The notes beneath the pieces were generated by a model. It saw only the letters and a program-made list of their open reading frames with translations, searched no databases and was not told where the DNA came from. A stretch of DNA of 64,000 bases from Sipunculus nudus (taxonomy: Eukaryota > Annelida > Sipuncula > Golfingiida > Sipunculidae), in assembly GCA_026874595.1 (NCBI GenBank), contig CM049314.1:74352300-74416299 (forward strand), written 5' to 3'. Positions 1 to 12,230 of this stretch are shown here, one piece after another (the stretch's first letter is position 1; every line of letters starts with the position of its first letter). The translations under genes were made by a program, and so were the position numbers.

Positions 1-395
1 GATGTAAAGATCATGGTCACCAGTTTTCAAACCCCTCCAAGAACTTGGTGGAAAAGATAGATGGTAAGGCAATAAGTTTCATAGATCCTCTGAGAATTAG
101 GTTGAAACATTATGTGATACTACAAAAGATATCAGGTTCATCAGAATTTTACATTTTGGCTGATCTGACCCTTTGTGTGTTCAGTTTTAAAAAAAAATTT
201 GAACTTAAATGTTTGAACTTGAAGATCAAGGTCATGTTCAACAGTTTTCAAACACATCTGAGAAAACGCAAAAAAAACCCACCTGACGTGTCAAATTTGA
301 AGATAAATTATGCAGTGCTTCAGAAGTTACCATGGTCATTAGAGCACAAAAATCTTTTAAATTATCATTACCATATGTTTCAATCTCATCAGAGA
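1..395. other. Dispersed-repeat-like DNA left of the array
   Basis: No exon is recognisable. Two imperfect copies of a motif ('gatcatggtcaccag' with 'ttttcaaac' near 10-33, and a similar stretch near 223-251) suggest about a 200-bp monomer of a dispersed repeat. The 120-codon open frame here has no recognisable similarity. Confidence 0.4.
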
Positions 396-514
396 GCTCT
401 GTTTTAGTAGCTATTTTGTCTGTTTGAGGTAGCCTTGTGGAAATTACCTAGGTTTCAGTAGCTATTTTTTTCTGTGTGTTTGAGGTAGCCTAGTGGACAT
501 TTACCTGGGTTTCA

Positions 515-3500
515 GTAGCTATTTCCTGTGAGTTTGAGGTAGCCTTGTGGACATTTACCTTGGTCCCAGCAGCTATTCTTGTCTGTTTGTCCTTGTGGAC
601 ATTAACTTGGGATTGAGTAGCTTTTCCTGTGTGTTTGAGGTAGCCTTGTGGACATTAACTTGGGATTGAGTAGCTTTTTCCTGTGTGTCTGAGGTAGCCT
701 TGTGTACATTAACTTGGGATAGAGTAGCTTTTCCTGTCTGTTTGAGGTAGCCTGGTGGACATTAACTTGGGATTGAGCAGCTTTTTCCTGTGTGTTTGAG
801 GTAGCCTTTTGGATATTAACCTCGTTCTCAGAAGCTATTTCGTGGCTGCATGAGGTAGCCTGGTGGACATTTAGCTAAATTGCAGTTGATATTTCCTGTG
901 TGTTTGATGGAGCCTTGTGGACATTTACCTTGGTTTCAGCAGCTATTCTTGTCTGTTTGAGGTAGCCTTGTGGACATTAACGTGGGATTAAGTAGCTTTT
1001 TCCTGTGTGTTTGAGGTAGCCTTGTGGACATTTATCTGGGTTTCAGTGGCTATATCATATCTGTTTGAGGTAGCCTTTTGGATATTAACCTCGGTTTCAG
1101 AAGCTATTTCGTGTCTGCTTGAGGTAGCCTGGCGGACATTTAGCTGAATTGCAGTTGATATTTCCTGTGTGTTTGATGGAGCCTTGTGCACATTTACCTT
1201 GGTTCCAGCAGCTATTCTTGTCTGTTTGAGGTAGCCTTGTGGACATTAACTTGGGATTAAGTAGCTTTTTCCTGTGTGTTTGAGGTAGCCTTGTGGACAT
1301 TTATCTGGGTTTCAGTGGCTATATCATATCTGTTTGAGGTAGCCTTTTGGATATTAACCTCGGTTTCAGAAGCTATTTCGTGTCTGCTTGAGGTAGCCTG
1401 GCGGACATTTAGCTGAATTGCAGTTGATATTTCCTGTGTGTTTGATGGAGCCTTGTGGACATTTACCTTGGTTCCAGCAGCTATTCTTGTCTGTTTGAGA
1501 TAGCCTTGTGGACATTAACTTGGGATTGAGTAGCTTTTTCCTGTGTGTCTGAGGTAGCCTTGTGTACATTAATTTGGGATAGAGTAGCTTTTCCTGTCTG
1601 TTTGAGGTAGCCTGGTGGACATTAACTTGGGATTGAGCAGCTTTTTCCTGTGTGTCTGAGGTAGCCTTGTGTACATTAACTTGGGATAGAGTAGCTTTTC
1701 CTGTCTGTTTGAGGTAGCCTTGTGGACATTAACTTGGGATTAAGTAGCTTTTTCCTGTGTGTTTGAGGTAGCCTTGTGGACATTTATCTGGGTTTCAGTG
1801 GCTATATCATATCTGTTTGAGGTAGCCTTTTGGATATTAACCTCGGTTTCAGAAGCTATTTCGTGTCTGCTTGAGGTAGCCTGGCGGACATTTAGCTGAA
1901 TTGCAGTTGATATTTCCTGTGTGTTTGATGGAGCCTTGTGGACATTTACCTTGGTTCCAGCAGCTATTCTTGTCTGTTTGTGGTAGCCTTGTGGACATTA
2001 ACTCGGGATTGAGTAGCTTTTCCTGTCTGTTTGACGTAGCCTGGTGGACATTAACTTGGGATTGAGCAGCTTTTTCCTGTGTGTTTGAGGTAGCCTTGTG
2101 GACATTAACTTGGGATTGAGTAGCTTTTTCCTGTGTGTTTGAGGTAGACTTGTGGACATTTATCTGGGTTTCAGTGGCTATATCATATCTGTTTGAGGTA
2201 GCCTTTTGGATATTAACCTCGGTTTCAGAAGCTATTTCGTGTCTGCTTGAGGTAGCCTGGCGGACATTTAGCTGAATTGCAGTTGATATTTCCTGTGTGT
2301 TTGATGGAGCCTTGTGCACATTTACCTTGGTTCCAGCAGCTATTCTTGTCTGTTTGAGGTAGCCTTGTGGACATTAACTTGGGATTGAGTAGCTTTTTCC
2401 TGTGTGTCTGAGGTAGCCTTGTGTACATTAACTTGGGATAGAGTAGCTTTTCCTGTCTGTTTGAGGTAGCCTGGTGGACATTAACTTGGGATTGAGCAGC
2501 ATTTTCCTGTGTGTTTGAGGTAGCCTTTTGGATATTAACCTCGTTCTCAGAAGCTATTTCGTGTCTGCATGAGGTAGCCTGGTGCACATTTAGCTAAATT
2601 GCAGTTTATATTTCCTGTGTGTTTGATGGAGCCTTGTGGACATTTACCTTGGTTTTAGCAGCTATTCTTGTCTGTTTGAGGTAGCCTTGTGGACATTAAC
2701 TTGGGATCGAGTAGCTTTTTCCTGTGTGTTTGAGGTAGCCTTGTGGACATTTATCTGGGTTTCAGTAGCTATTTCCTGTGAGTTTGAGGTAGCCTTGTGG
2801 ACATTTACCTTGGTCCCAGCAGCTATTCTTGTCTGTTTGTCCTTGTGGACATTAACTTGGGATTGAGTAGCTTTTCCTGTGTGTTTGAGGTAGCCTTGTG
2901 GACATTAACTTGGGATTGAGTAGCTTTTTCCTGTGTGTCTGAGGTAGCCTTGTGTACATTAACTTGGGATAGAGTAGCTTTTCCTGTCTGTTTGAGGTAG
3001 CCTGGTGGACATTAACTTGGGATTGAGCAGCTTTTTCCTGTGTGTTTGAGGTAGCCTTTTGGATATTAACCTCGTTCTCAGAAGCTATTTCGTGGCTGCA
3101 TGAGGTAGCCTGGTGGACATTTAGCTAAATTGCAGTTGATATTTCCTGTGTGTTTGATGGAGCCTTGTGGACATTTACCTTGGTTTCAGCAGCTATTCTT
3201 GTCTGTTTGAGGTAGCCTTGTGGACATTAACTTGGGATTAAGTAGCTTTTTCCTGTGTGTTTGAGGTAGCCTTGTGGACATTTATCTGGGTTTCAGTGGC
3301 TATATCATATCTGTTTGAGGTAGCCTTTTGGATATTAACCTCGGTTTCAGAAGCTATTTCGTGTCTGCTTGAGGTAGCCTGGCGGACATTTAGCTAAATT
3401 GCAGTTGATATTTCCTGTGTGTTTGATGGAGCCTTGTGCACATTTACCTTGGTTCCAGCAGCTATTCTTGTCTGTTTGAGGTAGCCTTGTGGACATTAAC

Positions 3501-6500
3501 TTGGGATTAAGTAGCTTTTTCCTGTGTGTTTGAGGTAGCCTTGTGGACATTTATCTGGGTTTCAGTGGCTATATCATATCTGTTTGAGGTAGCCTTTTGG
3601 ATATTAACCTCCGTTTCAGAAGCTATTTCGTGTCTGCTTGAGGTAGCCTGGCGGACATTTAGCTGAATTGCAGTTGATATTTCCTGTGTGTTTGATGGAG
3701 CCTTGTGGACATTTACCTTGGTTCCAGCAGCTATTCTTGTCTGTTTGAGATAGCCTTGTGGACATTAACTTGGGATTGAGTAGCTTTTTCCTGTGTGTCT
3801 GAGGTAGCCTTGTGTACATTAACTTGGGATAGAGTAGCTTTTCCTGTCTGTTTGAGGTAGCCTGGTGGACATTAACTTGGGATTGAGCAGCTTTTTCCTG
3901 TGTGTCTGAGGTAGCCTTGTGTACATTAACTTGGGATAGAGTAGCTTTTCCTGTCTGTTTGAGGTAGCCTTGTGGACATTAACTTGGGATTAAGTAGCTT
4001 TTTCCTGTGTGTTTGAGGTAGCCTTGTGGACATTTATCTGGGTTTCAGTGGCTATATCATATCTGTTTGAGGTAGCCTTTTGGATATTAACCTCGGTTTC
4101 AGAAGCTATTTCGTGTCTGCTTGAGGTAGCCTGGCGGACATTTAGCTGAATTGCAGTTGATATTTCCTGTGTGTTTGATGGAGCCTTGTGGACATTTACC
4201 TTGGTTCCAGCAGCTATTCTTGTCTGTTTGTGGTAGCCTTGTGGACATTAACTCGGGATTGAGTAGCTTTTCCTGTCTGTTTGACGTAGCCTGGTGGACA
4301 TTAACTTGGGATTGAGCAGCTTTTTCCTGTGTGTTTGAGGTAGCCTTGTGGACATTAACTTGGGATTGAGTAGCTTTTTCCTGTGTGTTTGAGGTAGACT
4401 TGTGGACATTTATCTGGGTTTCAGTGGCTATATCATATCTGTTTGAGGTAGCCTTTTGGATATTAACCTCGGTTTCAGAAGCTATTTCGTGTCTGCTTGA
4501 GGTAGCCTGGCGGACATTTAGCTGAATTGCAGTTGATATTTCCTGTGTGTTTGATGGAGCCTTGTGGACATTTACCTTGGTTCCAGCAGCTATTCTTGTC
4601 TGTTTGAGGTAGCCTTGTGGACATTAACTTGGGATTGAGTAGCTTTTTCCTGTGTGTCTGAGGTAGCCTTGTGTACATTAACTTGGGATAGAGTAGCTTT
4701 TCCTGTCTGTTTGAGGTAGCCTGGTGGACATTAACTTGGGATTGAGCAGCATTTTCCTGTGTGTTTGAGGTAGCCTTTTGGATATTAACCTCGTTCTCAG
4801 AAGCTATTTCGTGTCTGCATGAGGTAGCCTGGTGGACATTTAGCTAAATTGCAGTTGATATTTCCTGTGTGTTTGATGGAGCCTTGTGGACATTTACCTT
4901 GGTTTCAGCAGCTATTCTTGTCTGTTTGAGGTAGCCTTGTGGACATTAACTTGGGATCGAGTAGCTTTTTCCTGTGTGTTTGAGGTAGCCTTGTGGACAT
5001 TTATCTGGGTTTCAGTAGCTATTTCCTGTGAGTTTGAGGTAGCCTTGTGGACATTTACCTTGGTCCCAGCAGCTATTCTTGTCTGTTTGTCCTTGTGGAC
5101 ATTAACTTGGGATTGAGTAGCTTTTCCTGTGTGTTTGAGGTAGCCTTGTGGACATTAACTTGGGATTGAGTAGCTTTTTCCTGTGTGTCTGAGGTAGCCT
5201 TGTGTACATTAACTTGGGATAGAGTAGCTTTTCCTGTCTGTTTGAGGTAGCCTGGTGGACATTAACTTGGGATTGAGCAGCTTTTTCCTGTGTGTTTGAG
5301 GTAGCCTTTTGGATATTAACCTCGTTCTCAGAAGCTATTTCGTGGCTGCATGAGGTAGCCTGGTGGACATTTAGCTAAATTGCAGTTGATATTTCCTGTG
5401 TGTTTGATGGAGCCTTGTGGACATTTACCTTGGTTTCAGCAGCTATTCTTGTCTGTTTGAGGTAGCCTTGTGGACATTAACTTGGGATTAAGTAGCTTTT
5501 TCCTGTGTGTTTGAGGTAGCCTTGTGGACATTTATCTGGGTTTCAGTGGCTATATCATATCTGTTTGAGGTAGCCTTTTGGATATTAACCTCGGTTTCAG
5601 AAGCTATTTCGTGTCTGCTTGAGGTAGCCTGGCGGACATTTAGCTGAATTGCAGTTGATATTTCCTGTGTGTTTGATGGAGCCTTGTGCACATTTACCTT
5701 GGTTCCAGCAGCTATTCTTGTCTGTTTGAGGTAGCCTTGTGGACATTAACTCGGGATTAAGTAGCTTTTTCCGGTGTGTTTGAGGTAGCCTTGTGGACAT
5801 TTATCTGGGTTTCAGTGGCTATATCATTTCTGTTTGAGGTAGCCTTTTGGATATTAACCTCGGTTTCAGAAGCTATTTCGTGTCTGCTTGAGGTAGCCTG
5901 GCGGACATTTAGCTGAATTGCAGTTGATATTTCCTGTGTGTTTGATGGAGCCTTGTGGACATTTACCTTGGTTCCAGCAGCTATTCTTGTCTGTTTGAGA
6001 TAGCCTTGTGGACATTAACTTGGGATTGAGTAGCTTTTTCCTGTGTGTCTGAGGTAGCCTTGTGTACATTAACTTGGGATAGAGTAGCTTTTCCTGACTG
6101 TTTGAGGTAGCCTGGTGGACATTAACTTGGGATTGAGCAGCTTTTTCCTGTGTGTCTGAGGTAGCCTTGTGTACATTAACTTGGGATAGAGTAGCTTTTC
6201 CTGTCTGTTTGAGGTAGCCTTGTGGACATTAACTTGGGATTAAGTAGCTTTTTCCTGTGTGTTTGAGGTAGCCTTGTGGACATTTATCTGGGTTTCAGTG
6301 GCTATATCATATCTGTTTGAGGTAGCCTTTTGGATATTAACCTCGGTTTCAGAAGCTATTTCGTGTCTGCTTGAGGTAGCCTGGCGGACATTTAGCTGAA
6401 TTGCAGTTGATATTTCCTGTGTGTTTGATGGAGCCTTGTGGACATTTACCTTGGTTCCAGCAGCTATTCTTGTCTGTTTGTGGTAGCCTTGTGGACATTA

Positions 6501-7265
6501 ACTCGGGATTGAGTAGCTTTTCCTGTCTGTTTGGCGTAGCCTGGTGGACATTAACTTGGGATTGAGCAGCTTTTTCCTGTGTGTTTGAGGTAGCCTTGTG
6601 GACATTAACTTGGGATTGAGTAGCTTTTTCCTGTGTGTTTGAGGTAGACTTGTGGACATTTATCTGGGTTTTCAGTGGCTATATCATATCTGTTTGAGGT
6701 AGCCTTTTGGATATTAACCTCGGTTTCAGAAGCTATTTCGTGTCTGCTTGAGGTAGCCTGGCGGACATTTAGCTGAATTGCAGTTGATATTTCCTGTGTG
6801 TTTGATGGAGCCTTGTGGACATTTACCTTGGTTCCAGCAGCTATTCTTGTCTGTTTGAGGTAGCCTTGTGGACATTAACTTGGGATTGAGTAGCTTTTTC
6901 CTGTGTGTCTGAGGTAGCCTTGTGTACATTAACTTGGGATAGAGTAGCTTTTCCTGTCTGTTTGAGGTAGCCTGGTGGACATTAACTTGGGATTGAGCAG
7001 CATTTTCCTGTGTGTTTGAGGTAGCCTTTTGGATATTAACCTCGTTCTCAGAAGCTATTTCGTGTCTGCATGAGGTAGCCTGGTGGACATTTAGCTAAAT
7101 TGCAGTTGATATTTCCTGTGTGTTTGATGGAGCCTTGTGGACATTTACCTTGGTTTCAGCAGCTATTCTTGTCTGTTTGAGGTAGCCTTGTGGACATTAA
7201 CTTGGGATCGAGTAGCTTTTTCCTGTGTGTTTGAGGTAGCCTTGTGGACATTTATCTGGGTTTCA
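515..7265. repeat. Higher-order repeat: three tandem copies of 2250 bp
   Basis: Landmark variants recur at exactly 2250 or 2251 bp. The unique junction 'gtctgtttgtccttgtgg' is at 581, 2831 and 5081. Other markers recur at 988/3238/5488, 1366/3616/5866 and 4475/6726. Copies differ by only a few bases, so each is a recent duplication of about 42 monomers. The start position is arbitrary because the array is circularly permuted. Confidence 0.9.
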
Positions 7266-10200
7266 GTGGCTATATCATATCTGTTTGAGGTAGCCTTTTG
7301 GATATTAACCTCGGTTTCATAAGCTATTTCATGTCTGCTTGAGGTAGCCTGGCGGACATTTAGCTGAATTGCAGTTGATATTTCCTGTGTGTTTGATGGA
7401 GCCTTGTGGACATTTACCTTGGTTCCAGCAGCTATTCTTGTCTGTTTGAGGTAGCCTTGTGGACATTAACTTGGGACTGAGTAGCTATTTCCTGTGTGTT
7501 TGAGATAGACTTGTGGACAATAACCTGGGTTTCAGTGGCTATATCATGTCTGTTTGAGGTAGCCTTTTGGATATTTGCCTCAGTTTCAGAAGCTTTTTCG
7601 TGTCTGCTTGAGGTAGCCTGGTAGACATTTACCTGAATTTCAGTTGATATTTCCTGTGTGTTTGATGTAGTCTGTGGACATTTCCTCGGTTTCAGGAGCT
7701 CATGAGGGTGTGTTTGATGTAGTCTGTGGACATTTCCTCGGTTTCAGGAGCTCATGAGTGTGTGTTTGATGTAGTCTGTGGACATTTCCTCGGTTTCAGG
7801 AGCTCATGAGTGTGTTTGATGTAGTCTATGGACATTTTCCTTGGTTTCAAGAGCTTATGAGTGTGTGTTTGATGTAGCCTGTGGACATTTCCTCGGTTTC
7901 AGAAGCTCATGAGTGTGTGTTTGATGTAGTCTGTGGACATTTCCTCGGTTTCAGGAGCTCATGAGTGTGTGTTTGATGTAGTCTGTGGACATTTTCCTTG
8001 GTTTCAGGAGCTTATGAGTGCGTGTTTGATGTAGCCTTGTGGACATCTGCCTGGGTTTTAGTAGCAATTTTGTTTGAGTTTGAGGTAGCCTTTTAAACAT
8101 TTTCCTGTGTTTCAGTAGCTATTTCATGTGTGTTTGATGTAGCTATCTTGACATTAACCTGAGTTTCAGTAGCTATTTTTTGTGTCTGAGGTAGCCTTGC
8201 GGACATTTATCTGTATTGCAGTTGATATTTCCTGTGTGTTTGATGGAGCCTTGTGCACATTTACCTTGGTTCCAGCAGCTATTCTTGTCTGTTTGAGGTA
8301 GCCTTGTGGACATTAACTCGGGATTAAGTAGCTTTTTCCGGTGTGTTTGAGGTAGCCTTGTGGACATTTATCTGGGTTTCAGTGGCTATATCATTTCTGT
8401 TTGAGGTAGCCTTTTGGATATTAACCTCGGTTTCAGAAGCTATTTCGTGTCTGCTTGAGGTAGCCTGGCGGACATTTAGCTGAATTGCAGTTGATATTTC
8501 CTGTGTGTTTGATGGAGCCTTGTGGACATTTACCTTGGTTCCAGCAGCTATTCTTGTCTGTTTGAGATAGCCTTGTGGACATTAACTTGGGATTGAGTAG
8601 CTTTTTCCTGTGTGTCTGAGGTAGCCTTGTGTACATTAACTTGGGATAGAGTAGCTTTTCCTGTCTGTTTGAGGTAGCCTGGTGGACATTAACTTGGGAT
8701 TGAGCAGCTTTTTCCTGTGTGTCTGAGGTAGCCTTGTGTACATTAACTTGGGATAGAGTAGCTTTTCCTGTCTGTTTGAGGTAGCCTTGTGGACATTAAC
8801 TTGGGATTAAGTAGCTTTTTCCTGTCTGTTTGAGGTAGCCTTGTGGACATTTATCTGGGTTTCAGTGGCTATATCATATCTGTTTGAGGTAGCCTTTTGG
8901 ATATTAACCTCGGTTTCAGAAGCTATTTCGTGTCTGCTTGAGGTAGCCTGGCGGACATTTAGCTGAATTGCAGTTGATATTTCCTGTGTGTTTGATGGAG
9001 CCTTGTGGACATTTACCTTGGTTCCAGCAGCTATTCTTGTCTGTTTGTGGTAGCCTTGTGGACATTAACTCGGGATTGAGTAGCTTTTCCTGTCTGTTTG
9101 GCGTAGCCTGGTGGACATTAACTTGGGATTGAGCAGCTTTTTCCTGTGTGTTTGAGGTAGCCTTGTGGACATTAACTTGGGATTGAGTAGCTTTTTCCTG
9201 TGTGTTTGAGGTAGACTTGTGGACATTTATCTGGGTTTTCAGTGGCTATATCATATCTGTTTGAGGTAGCCTTTTGGATATTAACCTCGGTTTCAGAAGC
9301 TATTTCGTGTCTGCTTGAGGTAGCCTGGCGGACATTTAGCTGAATTGCAGTTGATATTTCCTGTGTGTTTGATGGAGCCTTGTGGACATTTACCTTGGTT
9401 CCAGCAGCTATTCTTGTCTGTTTGAGGTAGCCTTGTGGACATTAACTTGGGATTGAGTAGCTTTTTCCTGTGTGTCTGAGGTAGCCTTGTGTACATTAAC
9501 TTGGGATAGAGTAGCTTTTCCTGTCTGTTTGAGGTAGCCTGGTGGACATTAACTTGGGATTGAGCAGCATTTTCCTGTGTGTTTGAGGTAGCCTTTTGGA
9601 TATTAACCTCGTTCTCAGAAGCTATTTCGTGTCTGCATGAGGTAGCCTGGTGGACATTTAGCTAAATTGCAGTTGATATTTCCTGTGTGTTTGATGGAGC
9701 CTTGTGGACATTTACCTTGGTTTCAGCAGCTATTCTTGTCTGTTTGAGGTAGCCTTGTGGACATTAACTTGGGATCGAGTAGCTTTTTCCTGTGTGTTTG
9801 AGGTAGCCTTGTGGACATTTATCTGGGTTTCAGTGGCTATATCATATCTGTTTGAGGTAGCCTTTTGGATATTAACCTCGGTTTCATAAGCTATTTCATG
9901 TCTGCTTGAGGTAGCCTGGCGGACATTTAGCTGAATTGCAGTTGATATTTCCTGTGTGTTTGATGGAGCCTTGTGGACATTTACCTTGGTTCCAGCAGCT
10001 ATTCTTGTCTGTTTGAGGTAGCCTTGTGGACATTAACTTGGGACTGAGTAGCTATTTCCTGTGTGTTTGAGATAGACTTGTGGACAATAACCTGGGTTTC
10101 AGTGGCTATATCATGTCTGTTTGAGGTAGCCTTTTGGATATTTGCCTCAGTTTCAGAAGCTTTTTCGTGTCTGCTTGAGGTAGCCTGGTAGACATTTACC

Positions 10201-10780
10201 TGAATTTCAGTTGATATTTCCTGTGTGTTTGATGTAGTCTGTGGACATTTCCTCGGTTTCAGGAGCTCATGAGGGTGTGTTTGATGTAGTCTGTGGACAT
10301 TTCCTCGGTTTCAGGAGCTCATGAGTGTGTGTTTGATGTAGTCTGTGGACATTTCCTCGGTTTCAGGAGCTCATGAGTGTGTTTGATGTAGTCTATGGAC
10401 ATTTTCCTTGGTTTCAAGAGCTTATGAGTGTGTGTTTGATGTAGCCTGTGGACATTTCCTCGGTTTCAGAAGCTCATGAGTGTGTGTTTGATGTAGTCTG
10501 TGGACATTTCCTCGGTTTCAGGAGCTCATGAGTGTGTGTTTGATGTAGTCTGTGGACATTTTCCTTGGTTTCAGGAGCTTATGAGTGCGTGTTTGATGTA
10601 GCCTTGTGGACATCTGCCTGGGTTTTAGTAGCAATTTTGTTTGAGTTTGAGGTAGCCTTTTAAACATTTTCCTGTGTTTCAGTAGCTATTTCATGTGTGT
10701 TTGATGTAGCTATCTTGACATTAACCTGAGTTTCAGTAGCTATTTTTTGTGTCTGAGGTAGCCTTGCGGACATTTATCTG
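5647..10780. repeat. 2567-bp tandem duplication overlapping the higher-order array
   Basis: Sequence 5647-8213 is repeated at 8214-10780 with a 2567-bp offset (for example 5866 and 8433, 6726 and 9293, 7137 and 9704). The join at about 8213 is visible: 'gacatttatctg' continues as 'tattgcagttgat', whereas the other end, near 10780, continues as 'ggtttcagagc'. It is near-identical, and so the most recent or last-homogenised rearrangement of the array. Confidence 0.88.
7668..8035. repeat. Diverged 50-52 bp subarray inside the minisatellite
   Basis: Seven units containing 'gatgtagtctgtggac' and 'tcaggagctcatgagtg' lie here, shorter and more divergent than the 54-bp units. An identical block is at about 10235-10602 because of the 2567-bp duplication. 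Confidence 0.85.
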
Positions 10781-11122
10781 GGTTTCAGAGCTATTTGATG
10801 TGTGTTTGAGGTAGCCGTGTGGACATTTACCCGAGTTTAAGTAGCTATTTTGTGCGTGTTTGAGGTAGCCTTGTGGACATTTATTTGGGTTTCAGAGCTA
10901 TTTGATGGGTGTTAGAGGTAACCATGTTGACATTTACCTGGGTTTCAGAAGCTTTCTCCTGTGTGTTTGAGGTAGCCTTGTGAACATTTACCTTGATTTA
11001 AGTAGTTATTTCCTGTGTGTTTGACCTAGCCTTGTGGACATATACCTGAGTATTAGAGCCACGTGGACATTTTCCAGTTACTAGCTATTTCTGTGTGTTG
11101 AGGTAACCATGTTGACATTTAC

Positions 11123-11251
11123 CTGGGTTTCAGTAGCTATTTCCTGTGTTTTTGAGGTGGCCTTGCAGATGGCTGAGGCTCGGGACTTGATGTTTGCCAG
11201 GTTATCTCTCATCTGCAGATTCCTGAGTGATGAGATCAATCTGTGCCGCAG
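11123..11251 (-). CDS. Exon: post-REJ helical region; its 3' end is the source of the minisatellite unit
   Basis: The exon is 129 nt if it ends at the CAG|GTAAAT donor; acceptor CTATTGTCAG. It reads RHRLISSLRNLQMRDNLANI, then SRASAICKATSKTQEIATETQ. The family pattern is 'R..+I..L..L......I...A..L...T....E+....Q'. If read past the donor, translation continues VNVN then meets a stop at 11081-11083 after a 2-base loss. The segment KATSKTQEIATETQVNV and the embedded donor form the repeat unit of the array that follows. Whether the exon ends here or once ran into the array is the main uncertainty. Confidence 0.72.
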
Positions 11252-11645
11252 CTGACAATAGTAAAGAAGCCAACAAGTTTATCACAACGCAAGTTCCTTC
11301 GTATTTTTATTAATAAGGAAAATAAATAAATCTTGGGACACTACAAGGTCTAGGTGAGTGACAGAATTAAAGAAAACCTACGTTTTTTGAGGTCTCTATT
11401 TAATTGATACATCCATGACAAGCAGCTTAATAAACATATATATTAACTGGCATGGTTATTGGAACTAGATTAACTGATAATTTAAGGATGTGCTCCATGT
11501 GTACTGAATGCAGGGCGGCCATGTAATTAGATGGCATATTATTTTTTTGGTCATGTCGAAAACCACCAGAGACCTTCAAGATGGTCCATGCAACCCTCAT
11601 AGAAACAAGTTTGTCTTACATGTTAGGGTTGGTCCATGTAATTAC
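11252..11645. other. Intron without recognised features
   Basis: AT-rich intron between two post-REJ exons. I see no repeat or RNA gene in it. Confidence 0.6.
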
Positions 11646-11731
11646 CTGTACTTGATTGAGTTTAGTTCTCTCCTCTGGAGTCTGCAGTGAATTCAGTGTT
11701 GCTGCTACTGTTCCTATCAGAGCTACAGCAC
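11646..11731 (-). CDS. Exon: post-REJ helical region, short exon
   Basis: The exon is 86 nt, acceptor TTTTTTAAACAG, donor CAG|GTAATT, phase 1 in and phase 0 out. It reads GAVALIGTVAATLNSLQ then TPEERTKLNQVQ, an amphipathic helix followed by a charged segment, as in the region before GPS in REJ-family proteins. It joins in phase to both neighbours. Confidence 0.8.
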
Positions 11732-12094
11732 CTGTTTAAAAAATAGAAAAAAGTTTTGTAGACTTCATATATGCGAGGTGGATATTTCAAAATTTGCACT
11801 TTTTTATTCACAAAGGTTGATTTTAAAGATGTTACTGGTACCATACGTTTAACCATACAGAGTATATCATACATTGTATGAACTATTTAATATGCTTGCA
11901 AAACCCAACCAATTTGAAACGAACCCACAGAACATCAAATTCAAGTTTATTAAAGGAATAGGATGTTATGGATCTAAAAGTAATTCATAATCTCAATATT
12001 TGAAATGCATGATCCACTGTGGGTATATACAGAAAGTATCCAGAAAAGGTTTGATGACAATATGCACTATCAGCAAGCACCAGAATACCCTTAC

Positions 12095-12230
12095 CTTCTT
12101 TGTTTCCTAAGGTTAACATGGCTGATAAGCTGCCAGCAGAAGATGTTGTATTCGCGCTGCTTACTAACGTCTCTAGCTTGTTAAGAAGGTTCGGGGATGA
12201 TCCATTAACTGTCATTCCTACAGGCAGCAC
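12095..12230 (-). CDS. Exon: post-REJ helical region
   Basis: The exon is 136 nt, acceptor CTACCTTTAG, donor GAAG|GTAAGG, phase 0 in and phase 1 out. It reads VLPVGMTVNGSSP, then NLLNKLETLVSSANTT, then SAGSLSAML. Between REJ and GPS the family has a helix-rich stretch with spaced leucines; this fits that position and composition, though residue-level similarity is weaker than in the REJ block. Confidence 0.82.

Larger units (their letters stand above)
396..11122 (-). repeat. 54-bp minisatellite array (about 200 units) carrying exon-end and splice-donor sequence
   Basis: The array is an uninterrupted run of related units of about 50-57 bp, mostly 53-54. On the plus strand a typical unit is 'gtttgaggtagccttgtgg' followed by 'acatttacctgggtttcag' and 'tagctatttcctgtgt'. 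Read on the minus strand (gene sense) a 54-bp unit encodes 18 residues of the type KATSNTQEIATETQVNVH, directly related to the end of the exon at 11123-11251. Units with 'acatttacct' keep the CAG|GTAAAT or AAG|GTAAAT donor; others have GTTAAT. One-base-short units ('gcttttcc' instead of 'gctttttcc') change frame, so the longest gene-sense reading is 156 codons (1849-2319). The array is best treated as an intronic minisatellite seeded from an exon-intron junction. Confidence 0.9.

Noticed and set aside
45..407. 120-codon plus-strand frame
   Set aside because: It spans dispersed repeat and the start of the minisatellite, is Lys/Phe-rich from AT content, and has no similarity.
2636..2866. Plus-strand open frames of 60-76 codons in the array (also at 4886, 7137, 9704)
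   Set aside because: They are the antisense reading of the same 54-bp units, recur with the higher-order repeat, and have no domain or promoter signal.
396..11122. The array as a CRISPR array
   Set aside because: Units are repeated end to end with no unique spacers, the DNA is from an intron-bearing eukaryote, and the unit matches the adjacent exon.
396..11122. The array as one long coding exon of an 18-residue repeat protein
   Set aside because: One-base-short units and a stop at 11081-11083 break every frame; no frame longer than 156 codons exists in gene sense. It is kept as a hypothesis only.
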